This document shows positions 41,898 through 50,323 of a DNA stretch of 64,000 nt, piece by piece. Below the pieces are notes generated by a model, which saw only the letters and a program-made list of their open reading frames with translations, was not told the DNA's origin and did no database searches. Made by a program: the position numbers and the translations under genes. Origin of the DNA: Amycolatopsis jiangsuensis (lineage in GTDB: Bacteria > Actinomycetota > Actinomycetes > Mycobacteriales > Pseudonocardiaceae); the NCBI RefSeq assembly GCF_014204865.1, contig NZ_JACHMG010000001.1, positions 7,156,501 to 7,220,500 on the forward strand, read 5' to 3'. Positions within the stretch are counted from its first letter, which is position 1. Each line of letters begins with the position of its first letter.

Positions 41898-42863
41898 TCA
41901 GCCGCGCGTGCTCGCCAGCGCGGACACGTGGTCCCAGAGCCGGGCCCGGGCGAGGCCGTCGTCCGCGCCCGCACCGAGCCAGTAGGTCACCGGCCGCGGC
42001 CGGCGGTCGTGCCACAGCCGGCCGGTGCTCTCGATCGCCTCCGGCGAACCGCCGAGCCACACCACGGTGTCGGCGCCCTCCTCCGGGTCGCGGATGATCG
42101 GCAGCGTCAGCTTCCGGAACAGCGGCATCCAGCCGCGGACGCCCTGGGTGTCGGCCCATCCCGGATGCATCGCGTGCACGTGGACGTGCTGGTCGGCGAG
42201 GCGGACCGCCCACTGTTCGGTCAGCACGAGCTGTTCCCGTTTCGTCCGGGCGTAGATCTTCTTCGGACCGTAGGAGGTGTTCTCGGATTCGAGGTCGTCG
42301 CCGGGGATCTTCTGGTCGTACTGCCCGCCGGAGGTCACGTTGATCACCCGCGACGGCGCCGACCGGGCCAGCAGCGGGCCCAATCCGTCGATGAGGATCC
42401 ACGGCGCCAGTACGTGCGTGGCGAAGGTCAGCTCGACGCCGTCGGCGGAGTGCTCACGTTCGTCCGGCATCACGCCCGCGTTGTTGACCAGCACGTCCAG
42501 GCGTTCCTCGGCGGCGGTGAAGCGGCTCAGGAACGCCCGGATGTCCGCGACGCCGCTGAGGTCGCAGGTCACCGGCCGGACGTCGGCGTCGGGCACCCGC
42601 TTCCGGACGGCGTCGGCGGCTTCCGCGGCCCGCTCGTCGGAGCGTCCGAGCACGCGCAGCGAGGCGCCCAGCCGGGCGAACCCGACCGCGGCGGCCTGTC
42701 CGATGCCCGACCCGGCGCCGGTCACGAGCACGACCTTCCCTGGCATCGGCGGCGGATCGGCGGGCCAGCCGGGCAGCTGCCGCCGCACCCGCAAGCCGAC
42801 GTTTCCGTAGCCGAGCACGACGGTGCGATCCAGCGCGGTGTCGATGGTGTCTGCGAGTGTCAT
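41898..42863 (-). CDS. Short-chain dehydrogenase (retinol-dehydrogenase-like)
   Basis: 321 aa. VLVTGAGSGIGQAAAVGFAR (~50-70) binds NAD(P), LDVLVNNAGVMPDEREHSAD is N-N-A-G, and VINVTSGGQYD with YARTKREQLVL provide Ser, Tyr and Lys. It resembles the DHRS/retinol dehydrogenase group, with a ~45-residue N-terminal extension. ATG at 42863 is chosen because GGGTAC ends exactly 9 bases upstream and no ribosome site precedes it; an in-frame start at 42896 lies inside the promoter. Operon with the STAS gene. Confidence 0.85.
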   Translation of the reverse strand: MTLADTIDTALDRTVVLGYGNVGLRVRRQLPGWPADPPPMPGKVVLVTGAGSGIGQAAAVGFARLGASLRVLGRSDERAAEAADAVRKRVPDADVRPVTCDLSGVADIRAFLSRFTAAEERLDVLVNNAGVMPDEREHSADGVELTFATHVLAPWILIDGLGPLLARSAPSRVINVTSGGQYDQKIPGDDLESENTSYGPKKIYARTKREQLVLTEQWAVRLADQHVHVHAMHPGWADTQGVRGWMPLFRKLTLPIIRDPEEGADTVVWLGGSPEAIESTGRLWHDRRPRPVTYWLGAGADDGLARARLWDHVSALASTRG

Positions 42864-42872
42864 CGTCCCCGC

Positions 42873-42897
42873 GTACCCGGGCAGGGCGACGGGCAAT
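42873..42897 (-). promoter_or_regulatory. Stress sigma-type -10 with weak -35 (ATTG-N15-GGGTAC)
   Basis: Minus strand ATTG 42897-42894, spacer of 15, GGGTAC 42878-42873; 9 bases to the SDR ATG. With a 16-base spacer the -35 reads GATT. Confidence 0.45.
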
Positions 42898-42903
42898 CGT
42901 CAG

Positions 42904-42928
42904 GTGTGACGGCGAGGAAAACGGGTAC
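42904..42928 (+). promoter_or_regulatory. Stress sigma-type promoter (GTGT-N15-GGGTAC)
   Basis: GTGT 42904-42907, spacer 42908-42922, GGGTAC 42923-42928, ahead of the DUF6292-like gene. Confidence 0.6.
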
Positions 42929-42958
42929 CGCTGCAGGGGTGGCGAAGGAGGTGCGCCG

Positions 42959-43357
42959 GTGAAGCCGGAACCCGGGCACGACCGGGCGGCGGCCCTGCGG
43001 AAGTACGTGCAGGCCGTGGCCGGGTTGCTGGGAGTCGAACCGGGCGCGTGCTGGAGTGAGCACAGCAGTCCGTCCACGGCCTACATCGCACTCGCCGCGA
43101 CCTCGCGGTGTCACCCGGGGCGACTGCTGATGGTGCAGTGGAGCAGCGACGCCGGCTGGTGCCTCGCGCTCGAACCGGCCGGGGCGGAAGCGCCGGTGGT
43201 GGTCGCGCAGTGGCCACGGCCGCTGTCCCCGGATCCGGTCGTGGTGGCCCGCCGCGTCCGGCAGGTGCTGCAGGCGACGGCAACGTCCACGACGTCCGCA
43301 GTGTCCAAGGCGCCTGCATCGTCCACAGTGTCCATATCGGACCAGCGCATCGGGTGA
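42959..43357 (+). CDS. DUF6292-like protein
   Basis: 132 aa, GTG start after GAAGGAGGTGCGCC. RKYVQAVAGLLGVEPGACWS at the N-terminus, ALAATSRCHPGRLLMVQWSS and WCLALEPAGAEAPVVVAQWP in the core match the actinobacterial DUF6292 family (often found near regulatory or Ser/Thr kinase genes); the C-terminal 25 residues are Ser/Thr/Ala-rich and low complexity. Function unknown. It is divergent from the SDR/STAS operon and upstream of the TPP enzyme operon. Confidence 0.65.
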   Translation: MKPEPGHDRAAALRKYVQAVAGLLGVEPGACWSEHSSPSTAYIALAATSRCHPGRLLMVQWSSDAGWCLALEPAGAEAPVVVAQWPRPLSPDPVVVARRVRQVLQATATSTTSAVSKAPASSTVSISDQRIG

Positions 43358-43366
43358 GCACCGGCT

Positions 43367-43391
43367 GTGTACCGGTGGCGTGACCGGGTAT
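43367..43391 (+). promoter_or_regulatory. Stress sigma-type promoter (GTGT-N15-GGGTAT)
   Basis: GTGT 43367-43370, spacer 43371-43385, GGGTAT 43386-43391, ahead of the five-gene operon that starts at 43415. Confidence 0.65.
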
Positions 43392-43414
43392 TCCGAACGG
43401 GGTGAGGAGGTTTC

Positions 43415-45211
43415 ATGGCTGAGACAGTCGGCGACTACCTGCTGCAGCGGTTGCGGGAGTGGGGTGTCGAGCAGGTCTTCGGGTATCCCGGGGACGGGAT
43501 CAACGGCATCGTCGCCTCGTTCGGCAAGGCCGGCAACGAGCCACGGTTCGTGCAGGCCCGGCACGAAGAGATGGCGGCGTTCGAGGCAGTCGGTTTCGCG
43601 AAGTTCAGCGGCGAGGTCGGGATTTGCATGGCCACTTCCGGGCCGGGGGCGATCCACCTGCTGAACGGGCTCTACGACGCCAAACTCGACCACGTTCCGG
43701 TGGTGGCGATCGTCGGCCAGACCGCGCGCAGCGCGATGGGCGGCAGCTACCAGCAGGAAGTGGACCTTCAGGCGCTGTACAAGGACGTCGCCGGCGAGTA
43801 CCTGGTCGAGGTCAACGTGGCCCAGCAGCTGCCGAACGCGCTCGACCGCGCCATCCGCAGCGCGCAGGCCAGCCGTGGCCCGGCAGCGCTGATCATCCCG
43901 GCGGACCTGCAGGAGGAGGAGTACTCGCCGCCGCAGCACACGTTCAAGCAGGTACCGTCGAGCACCCCGGGGACCGCGTGGCCGCGCCCGGTGCCCGCCG
44001 ACGGCGACCTCGACGGGGCGGCGGAAGTGCTCAACGCGGGCGAGAAGGTCGCGATCCTCGTCGGCCAGGGCGCGCGAGCCGGCGCCGCCGAGGTGCGCGA
44101 AGTCGCCGACGTCACCGGCGCCGGCGTGGCGAAGGCGTTGCTGGGCAAGGACGTCCTGCCGGACGATCTGCCGTACGTGACCGGCGCGATCGGGCTGCTG
44201 GGCACGCGGCCGAGCTACGAGCTGATGCGGGACTGCGACACCCTGCTCATCGTCGGCTCGAACTTCCCGTACAGCCAGTTCCTGCCCGAGTTCGGACAGG
44301 CCCGCGCCGTGCAGATCGACCTCGACGGCCGGTTCATCGGCATGCGCTATCCGACCGAGGTGAACCTCGTCGGCGACAGCGCGGCCACGTTGCGCGCGCT
44401 GCTGCCGAAGCTGCGCCGCAAGGACGAGCGGTCGTGGCGGGAGACGATCGAGAAGAACGTCGCGTCCTGGTGGGACACCGTCGACCGGGAAGCCGACGTG
44501 GCCGCCGAGCCGGTGAACCCGATGGCGATCGTGTCGCAGCTTTCCCGTCGCATCCCGGACAACGCGATCGTGACCGCGGACTCCGGCTCCTCGACCAACT
44601 GGTACGCCAGGAACCTGCGGATCCGCGGGGGGATCCGGGGTTCGCTCTCGGGCACCCTGGCCACCATGGGTCCCGGTGTGCCGTATGCGATCGGGGCGAA
44701 GTTCGCGCATCCGGACCGGCCGGTGATCGCGCTCGTCGGCGACGGCGCGATGCAGATGAACGGCCTCGCCGAGCTGATCACCATCGCCCGCTACCGGAGC
44801 CTGTGGACCGACCCGCGGTGCGTGATCTGCGTGTTCCACAACAACGACCTCAACCAGGTCACCTGGGAGCTGCGGGCAATGGGCGGCGCCCCGAAGTTCG
44901 AGGAGTCCCAGAGCCTGCCCGACGTCGACTACGCCGGGTTCGCCCGGTCCCTCGGCCTGACCGCGCGCAACGTCGACCGGCCCGAGCAGCTCGGCGAGGC
45001 CTGGGACGCGGCGCTCTCCGCGGACGGGCCTTCGGTGCTGGACGTGCGCTGTGACCCGGAGGTGCCGCCGATCCCGCCGCACGCGACGTTCGAGCAGATG
45101 AAGTCCGCGGCACAGGCGGTGCTGAAGGGCGACCCGAACGCACTGCACCTGGTGGCCCAGGGTGTGAAGACCAAGCTCCAGGAGTTCGTCCCCGGGCGGC
45201 GGGAGAAGTGA
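43415..45211 (+). CDS. Thiamine pyrophosphate enzyme, pyruvate oxidase-like
   Basis: 598 aa. The N-terminal TPP domain holds the catalytic Glu in ARHEEMAAFEAVGFAKFSGE, and GICMATSGPGAIHLLNGLYD. The central FAD/anchor domain (~195-330) includes AILVGQGARAGAAEVREVAD. The C-terminal TPP-binding motif is GDGAMQMNGLAELIT to FHNNDLNQVTWEL (GDG-x(n)-NN). Closest relatives are PoxB-type pyruvate oxidases and acetolactate synthase-like proteins of stress loci; it probably decarboxylates a 2-oxoacid. Good ribosome site (TGAGGAGGTTTC). First gene of an operon with four more, the next overlapping by 4 bases. Confidence 0.85.
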   Translation: MAETVGDYLLQRLREWGVEQVFGYPGDGINGIVASFGKAGNEPRFVQARHEEMAAFEAVGFAKFSGEVGICMATSGPGAIHLLNGLYDAKLDHVPVVAIVGQTARSAMGGSYQQEVDLQALYKDVAGEYLVEVNVAQQLPNALDRAIRSAQASRGPAALIIPADLQEEEYSPPQHTFKQVPSSTPGTAWPRPVPADGDLDGAAEVLNAGEKVAILVGQGARAGAAEVREVADVTGAGVAKALLGKDVLPDDLPYVTGAIGLLGTRPSYELMRDCDTLLIVGSNFPYSQFLPEFGQARAVQIDLDGRFIGMRYPTEVNLVGDSAATLRALLPKLRRKDERSWRETIEKNVASWWDTVDREADVAAEPVNPMAIVSQLSRRIPDNAIVTADSGSSTNWYARNLRIRGGIRGSLSGTLATMGPGVPYAIGAKFAHPDRPVIALVGDGAMQMNGLAELITIARYRSLWTDPRCVICVFHNNDLNQVTWELRAMGGAPKFEESQSLPDVDYAGFARSLGLTARNVDRPEQLGEAWDAALSADGPSVLDVRCDPEVPPIPPHATFEQMKSAAQAVLKGDPNALHLVAQGVKTKLQEFVPGRREK

Positions 45212-46308
45212 CCCAGCGGTCCCCGGTCCTCGACCGGGTGACGGCGGACGCGTACCGGGTGCCCACGCCCGCACCGGAGGGCGACGGCACGCTCGCATGG
45301 GACAGCACCACGATCATCGTCACGCAGGTGGCGGCGGGACCGGTGACCGGGCTGGGTTGGACCTACGCCGACGCGTCGTGCGTTCCGTTGATCGAGGGCA
45401 AGCTGGCGCCGGTGGTCACCGGGCGTCCGCTGGCCGACGTGCCGGGGTGCTGGACGGCGATGCAGCGGGCCATCCGGAACCTCGGCCGTCCCGGCCTGGT
45501 TTCCTGCGCGCTGTCGGCGATCGACATCGCGCTGTGGGACGCCGCGGCGCGGTGGCTGGAGCTGCCGGTGAGCCGGCTGCTCGGCCGGGTGTACGAGCGG
45601 GTGGCGCTGTACGGCAGCGGCGGCTTCACCACGATGCCGGACGACGAGTTCAGCCTGCAGCTGCGGCAGTGGGTGCACGAGCAGGACATTCCGCGGGTCA
45701 AGATCAAGATCGGCGAGTCCTGGGGCACCGAAGTGGAGCGCGACCTCGCGCGGATCCGGTTGGCACGGCAAGTGGTGGGCGAGGACGCCGACCTGTACGT
45801 GGATGCCAACGGCGCTTATTCGGTCGGGCAGGCGGCGCGGTTGCTCGAGCCGTTGCGGGAGCTGGGCGTGACCTGGTTCGAGGAGCCGGTTTCCAGCGAC
45901 GACCTGGACGGACTGGCCCGGCTGCGGTCGTCCGGTGGGCCGGACATCGCCGCCGGCGAGTACGGCTACGATCTGCCCTACTTCGCCCGCATGGTGCCCG
46001 CGGTGGACTGTCTGCAAATCGATGTGACCCGCTGTGGTGGCTACACCGAGTGGCAGCGGTGCGCGGCGCTCGCCGCGGCGGCCAACCGTGAGGTGTCCGC
46101 GCATTGCGCGCCCAACCTGTCCGCGCACATCGCCGTGGCGACCCAGAACTTCCGCCACATCGAGTGGTTCGCCGACCACGACCGCATCGAGCGGCACTTC
46201 TTCGAAGGCTGCCTCGACCCCGGCGGCGGCACCGTCACCCCGTCCCTGTCCGAGCCCGGCCACGGGTTGACGTTCCAGCCCGACGCCGCCGCCGAATACC
46301 TGGCCTGA
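45208..46308 (+). CDS. Enolase-superfamily (mandelate racemase/muconate lactonizing) enzyme
   Basis: 366 aa, GTG start overlapping the preceding stop (GTGA). VKIKIGESWGTEVERDLARI contains the K-x-K acid/base pair; DLYVDANGAYS, TWFEEPVSSDDLDG and AAGEYGYDL carry Asp, Glu and Glu Mg2+ ligands; EVSAHCAPNLSAHI has the C-terminal catalytic His. These are complete for a sugar-acid dehydratase or racemase of the MR subgroup. Probably feeds 2-keto acids to the neighbouring TPP or FAD/Fe-S enzymes; the substrate is unknown. Confidence 0.87.
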   Translation: MTQRSPVLDRVTADAYRVPTPAPEGDGTLAWDSTTIIVTQVAAGPVTGLGWTYADASCVPLIEGKLAPVVTGRPLADVPGCWTAMQRAIRNLGRPGLVSCALSAIDIALWDAAARWLELPVSRLLGRVYERVALYGSGGFTTMPDDEFSLQLRQWVHEQDIPRVKIKIGESWGTEVERDLARIRLARQVVGEDADLYVDANGAYSVGQAARLLEPLRELGVTWFEEPVSSDDLDGLARLRSSGGPDIAAGEYGYDLPYFARMVPAVDCLQIDVTRCGGYTEWQRCAALAAAANREVSAHCAPNLSAHIAVATQNFRHIEWFADHDRIERHFFEGCLDPGGGTVTPSLSEPGHGLTFQPDAAAEYLA

Positions 46309-46322
46309 AGGAGGAAACCCGG

Positions 46323-49307
46323 ATGACCGCCGTCGACCTTCCGGACCCGCTGGTGCACCGTCCCCATCCCGACGTCGATGTGGAGGCGATGGCCACCGCC
46401 CTGCGGGACCGGGTGCGCGGGGAAGTGCGGTTCGACAGCGGCACGCGCGCCGCGTACTCGACCGACGCCTCGAACTTCCGCCAGGTGCCGCTCGGCGTGG
46501 TCGTGCCCCGGTCGCCGGACGACGCGGCCGACGCGCTCGACGTGGCGCGGGAGTTCGGCGCGCCGGTGCTCTCCCGCGGCGGTGGCACCAGCCTCGCCGG
46601 GCAGTGCACGAACACCGCGGTCGTGCTCGACTGGTCGAAGTACTGCACGAAGCTGGAGTCAGTCGACGCGGACGCGCGCACCTGCGTGGTGCAGCCCGGG
46701 ATCGTGCTGGACGAGCTGAACCGGCAGCTCGCCGACACCGGCCTGCGGTTCGGGCCGGAACCGGCCACCCACATGAACTGCACGCTAGGCGGCATGATCG
46801 GCAACAACTCCTGCGGCGCCACCGCCCAGCGCACCGGCAAGGTGGTGGACAACATCGCCCGGCTCGAGGTGCTGCTGCCGGACGGGACCCGGTTCTGGTG
46901 CGGGGAAACCAGCGACGAGGAGTACGAGCGGATCGAGCACCGCGGTGACCCGCGGGCCGCGGTGTACCGGCAGCTGCGCCGGCTGCGCGACGAGTACGCC
47001 GACGAGGTCCGCCGCCGGTTCCCGGACATTCCCCGGCGGGTGTCGGGCTACAACCTCGACTCGTTGCTGCCCGAGCACCGGTTCGACGTCGCCGGCCTGC
47101 TGGTCGGCTCGGAGTCCACTTTGGTCACCGTGCTGCGTGCGGAGCTGAAGCTGGTTCCGGTGCTGCCCGAGCGGACGCTGGTCGTGCTCGGCTACCCCGA
47201 CATCGCCACCGCGGCCGACGCGGTGCCCGCGATCCTCCCGCACGAGCCGATCGCGCTCGAAGGAGTCGACCACAAGCTGATCCGCGACCAGCAGATCAAG
47301 AGTCTCAATCCGCGTGCGCTGGCCGAACTGCCCGAAGGCCGGGCGTTCCTGATGGTCCAGTTCGGTGCCGAGACTGCCGAAGAGGTCGAACGTCGCGCGC
47401 ACGGGCTGCTGGACGCCCTGCGCGACACCGACAACGAAGCCGACGTCGCCTTCCTCGACGATCCCGACCGGGAGAACGAGCTGTGGCAGGTCCGCGAAGC
47501 CGGGCTGGGTGCCACCGCGCACGTGCCCGGCAAGGCCGACACCTTCGAAGGCTGGGAAGACTCGGCGGTGTCCCCGCACCGCCTCGGCGAGTACCTGCGG
47601 AAGCTGAGCGAGCTGTACCGGGAGTTCGGGTACGCCAGCGACACCGGCCCGAGCCTGTACGGCCACTTCGGACAGGGCTGCGTGCACACCCGGATTCCGT
47701 TCGACCTCTACACCGCCGAGGGCGTCGCCCACTACCGGCGGTTCATGGAAAGCGCCGCGGACCTCGTCGCCGGCATGGGCGGGTCGTTCTCCGGTGAGCA
47801 CGGCGACGGGCAGTCGCGCGGTGAGCTGCTGTCCCGGATGTTCGGCACGGAGCTGGTCACCGCGTTCGGCAGGCTCAAGGCCGTGTTCGATCCGGACGAC
47901 CGGATGAACCCGGGCAAGATCGTGGCCCCGTACCGGCTCGACGAGAACCTGCGGCTCGGCGGGGACTGGTCGCCCGCCGATCCGCAGGGGCTGCATTTCC
48001 GGTTCCCGAACGACGGCGGGTCGTTCGCCCAGGCCGCCAACCGCTGCGTCGGGGTCGGCCGGTGCCGCCAGCACAGCACCGAGGGCGGCCAGGTGATGTG
48101 CCCCTCCTACCAGGTGACCGGTGAGGAGGAGCACTCCACGCGCGGCCGGGCGCGGCTGCTGTTCGAAATGCTCGGCGGGCACGGCGACGGTCCGCTCACC
48201 GACGGCTGGCGATCGGAGGCGGTCAAGGACGCGCTGGACTTGTGTCTGGCGTGCAAGGGATGCAAGACCGACTGTCCGGCCAATGTGGACATGGCGACGT
48301 ACAAGGCGGAGTTCCTCGCGCACCATTACGCGGGGCGGCCGTGGCAGCGGCCGCGGTCGGACTTCACGATGGGCTGGCTGCCCGCGATCGCCCGGCTCGT
48401 CGGCCGGCTGCACGCCGGGCCGGTGATCAACGCGCTGACCCACATGCCGGGTCTGTCCCGGCTGGCCACCCGCGCGGCCGGGGTCGAGGACCGCGAAATC
48501 CCGCGGTTCGCCGGGGAAACCCTGCAACAATGGTTCGCCCGGCGCGGTCCGGCCGGCAGCGGCGCACGCGGGACAGTCATGCTGTGGCCGGACACCTTCA
48601 CCGGCTACTTCCACCCGCGCATCGGCCAGGCGGCGGTCCGGGTGCTCGAAGACGCCGGCTGGCGGGTCACCATGCCGGAGAAGCCGCTCTGCTGCGGGCT
48701 CACCTGGATCTCGACCGGACAGCTCGGCGTGGCCAAGCGGATTCTCTCGCGTACCGTGCGCGAGCTGGCCCCGCACGTCCGCGAAGGCGGGCTCGTGCTG
48801 GGCCTGGAACCCAGCTGTACCGCGGTGTTCCGTTCCGACGCGCCGGAGTTGTTCCCCGGCGACCAGGACGTCCGCCGGCTGCGCGGGCAGACGGTCACGC
48901 TCGCCGAACTGCTCACCGAGCATTCACCGGGTTATCAACCACCGAAGGTGGCCGCGGAGGCGATCGCGCAGGTGCACTGTCACCAGCACGCGGTGCTGGG
49001 CTGGGACGCCGACCGGAGTTTGCTGCACGAGGCCGGGGTGGACGCCGAACAGCTCGACTCCGGCTGCTGCGGCCTCGCCGGAAACTTCGGTTTCGAGAAG
49101 GGCCACAAGGAAGTCAGCGAAGCCTGCGCGGAACGGGTGCTGCTGCCGCGGGTCCGAGAAGCAGGCGAGGACACTGTCGTGCTGGCGGACGGGTTCAGCT
49201 GCCGCACGCAGATCCACGAACTCGACAGCAACGGCCGCGACGGTGTCCACCTCGCCGAACTGCTGGCAAGGGGACTGGATGCCCCCGCCGCGAAGGAGCA
49301 AGCATGA
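46323..49307 (+). CDS. FAD-binding and Fe-S-binding dehydrogenase, D-lactate dehydrogenase-like
   Basis: 994 aa, ATG after GAAGGAGGAAACCCGG. Residues ~55-275 are a PCMH FAD domain (VLSRGGGTSLAGQCTN, GGMIGNNSCGATAQRTGKVV) and ~280-540 the FAD oxidase C-domain (GQGCVHTRIPFDLY, GSFSGEHGDGQSRGELLSRM). The C-terminal Fe-S half has CVGVGRCRQ, MCPSYQ and CLACKGCKTDCPAN, then two CCG motifs (CCGLTWISTG, SGCCGLAGNFGFEKGH), as in Dld-II/GlpC fusions. Oxidises a 2-hydroxy acid such as D-lactate, passing electrons to the quinone pool. Coupled to the SDR by an ATGA overlap. Confidence 0.92.
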   Translation: MTAVDLPDPLVHRPHPDVDVEAMATALRDRVRGEVRFDSGTRAAYSTDASNFRQVPLGVVVPRSPDDAADALDVAREFGAPVLSRGGGTSLAGQCTNTAVVLDWSKYCTKLESVDADARTCVVQPGIVLDELNRQLADTGLRFGPEPATHMNCTLGGMIGNNSCGATAQRTGKVVDNIARLEVLLPDGTRFWCGETSDEEYERIEHRGDPRAAVYRQLRRLRDEYADEVRRRFPDIPRRVSGYNLDSLLPEHRFDVAGLLVGSESTLVTVLRAELKLVPVLPERTLVVLGYPDIATAADAVPAILPHEPIALEGVDHKLIRDQQIKSLNPRALAELPEGRAFLMVQFGAETAEEVERRAHGLLDALRDTDNEADVAFLDDPDRENELWQVREAGLGATAHVPGKADTFEGWEDSAVSPHRLGEYLRKLSELYREFGYASDTGPSLYGHFGQGCVHTRIPFDLYTAEGVAHYRRFMESAADLVAGMGGSFSGEHGDGQSRGELLSRMFGTELVTAFGRLKAVFDPDDRMNPGKIVAPYRLDENLRLGGDWSPADPQGLHFRFPNDGGSFAQAANRCVGVGRCRQHSTEGGQVMCPSYQVTGEEEHSTRGRARLLFEMLGGHGDGPLTDGWRSEAVKDALDLCLACKGCKTDCPANVDMATYKAEFLAHHYAGRPWQRPRSDFTMGWLPAIARLVGRLHAGPVINALTHMPGLSRLATRAAGVEDREIPRFAGETLQQWFARRGPAGSGARGTVMLWPDTFTGYFHPRIGQAAVRVLEDAGWRVTMPEKPLCCGLTWISTGQLGVAKRILSRTVRELAPHVREGGLVLGLEPSCTAVFRSDAPELFPGDQDVRRLRGQTVTLAELLTEHSPGYQPPKVAAEAIAQVHCHQHAVLGWDADRSLLHEAGVDAEQLDSGCCGLAGNFGFEKGHKEVSEACAERVLLPRVREAGEDTVVLADGFSCRTQIHELDSNGRDGVHLAELLARGLDAPAAKEQA

Positions 49308-50323
49308 CCGTCTCCGGCAGCCGTGACCAGGTCGTCGTCGTGACCGGTGCGAGCGGCGGCATCGGCCGCGCCGTGGCTCGCGCGTTCGGCGCGCAGCATC
49401 ACCGCGTCGCGTTGCTCGCCCGCGGCGAAGCGGGGCTGAACGCGGCCGCGGACGAGATCCGCCGGGCCGGCGGCACGGCGTTGCCCATCCCGACCGACGT
49501 GGCCGACCACAGCCAGGTGGAAGCGGCGGCGGACCGTGTCGAACGTGAACTCGGCCCGATCGACACGTGGGTGAACGTCGCGTTCACCTCGGTTTTCGCC
49601 CGCGCCTGGGACATCCGGCCGGAGGAGTTCCGCCGCATCACCGAGGTCACCTACCTCGGCTACGTGCACGGCACGCTGGCCGCGCTCAAGAGGATGCGGC
49701 CCCGCGACAGCGGCACCGTCGTACAGGTCGGCTCGGCGCTGGCCTATCGCGGGATTCCGCTGCAAAGCGCTTACTGCGGGTCGAAACACGCCATCCAGGG
49801 CTTCAACGAGGCGCTGCGGTGCGAGCTGCTCGCCGAGCGCAGCAAGGTGCACGTCACCATGGTGCAGATGCCCGCCGTCAACACCCCGCAGTTCTCCTGG
49901 GTGCTCTCGCGGCTGCCGCGCCACGCCCAGCCGGTCCCGCCGATCTACCAGCCCGAAGTCGCTGCCGAAGCGGTGCTGCACGCCGCAGCCCACCCTCGTC
50001 GCCGGGAGTACTGGGTCGGCGGCAGCACCGTGGGCACGTTGATCGCCAACGCCGTCGCGCCCGGGGTGCTGGACCGCTATCTGGCGAAGACCGGCATCAA
50101 GTCCCAGCAGACCAAGCAGCCGACTCCCGCCGACCAGCCGGCGAACCTGTGGCAGCCGGCGGACGGCCGCGGCGGTGACGACTTCGGTGCACACGGGGAG
50201 TTCGACAGCACGTCCTCGTCGCGCAGTCCGCAGCTGTGGGCCAGCCGGCACCACGGCGTGCTGGCGGCCTGCGGTGGCGCGCTCACCGCGGCCGCGCTGA
50301 CGTTGTGGCGCACCCGCCGGTGA
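49304..50323 (+). CDS. Short-chain dehydrogenase, DltE/YqjQ-like
   Basis: 339 aa. VVVTGASGGIGRAVARAFGA binds cofactor, DTWVNVAFTSVFARAWD replaces the usual NNAG by N-V-A, and VGSALAYRGIPLQSAYCGSK provides Ser, Tyr and Lys. The ~80-residue C-terminal extension ends in a hydrophobic helix (HHGVLAACGGALTAAALTLW) that may anchor it to the membrane. This SDR subgroup recurs in stress operons across bacteria. ATG overlaps the preceding stop; its own stop overlaps the GTG of the GH15 gene. Confidence 0.85.
   Translation: MTVSGSRDQVVVVTGASGGIGRAVARAFGAQHHRVALLARGEAGLNAAADEIRRAGGTALPIPTDVADHSQVEAAADRVERELGPIDTWVNVAFTSVFARAWDIRPEEFRRITEVTYLGYVHGTLAALKRMRPRDSGTVVQVGSALAYRGIPLQSAYCGSKHAIQGFNEALRCELLAERSKVHVTMVQMPAVNTPQFSWVLSRLPRHAQPVPPIYQPEVAAEAVLHAAAHPRRREYWVGGSTVGTLIANAVAPGVLDRYLAKTGIKSQQTKQPTPADQPANLWQPADGRGGDDFGAHGEFDSTSSSRSPQLWASRHHGVLAACGGALTAAALTLWRTRR

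Noticed and set aside
46307..46326. Identical 20-base leader GAAGGAGGAAACCCGGATGA before the SPW gene (38614) and the FAD/Fe-S gene
   Set aside because: Mostly a strong Shine-Dalgarno plus start codon; no sign of wider duplication on either side.
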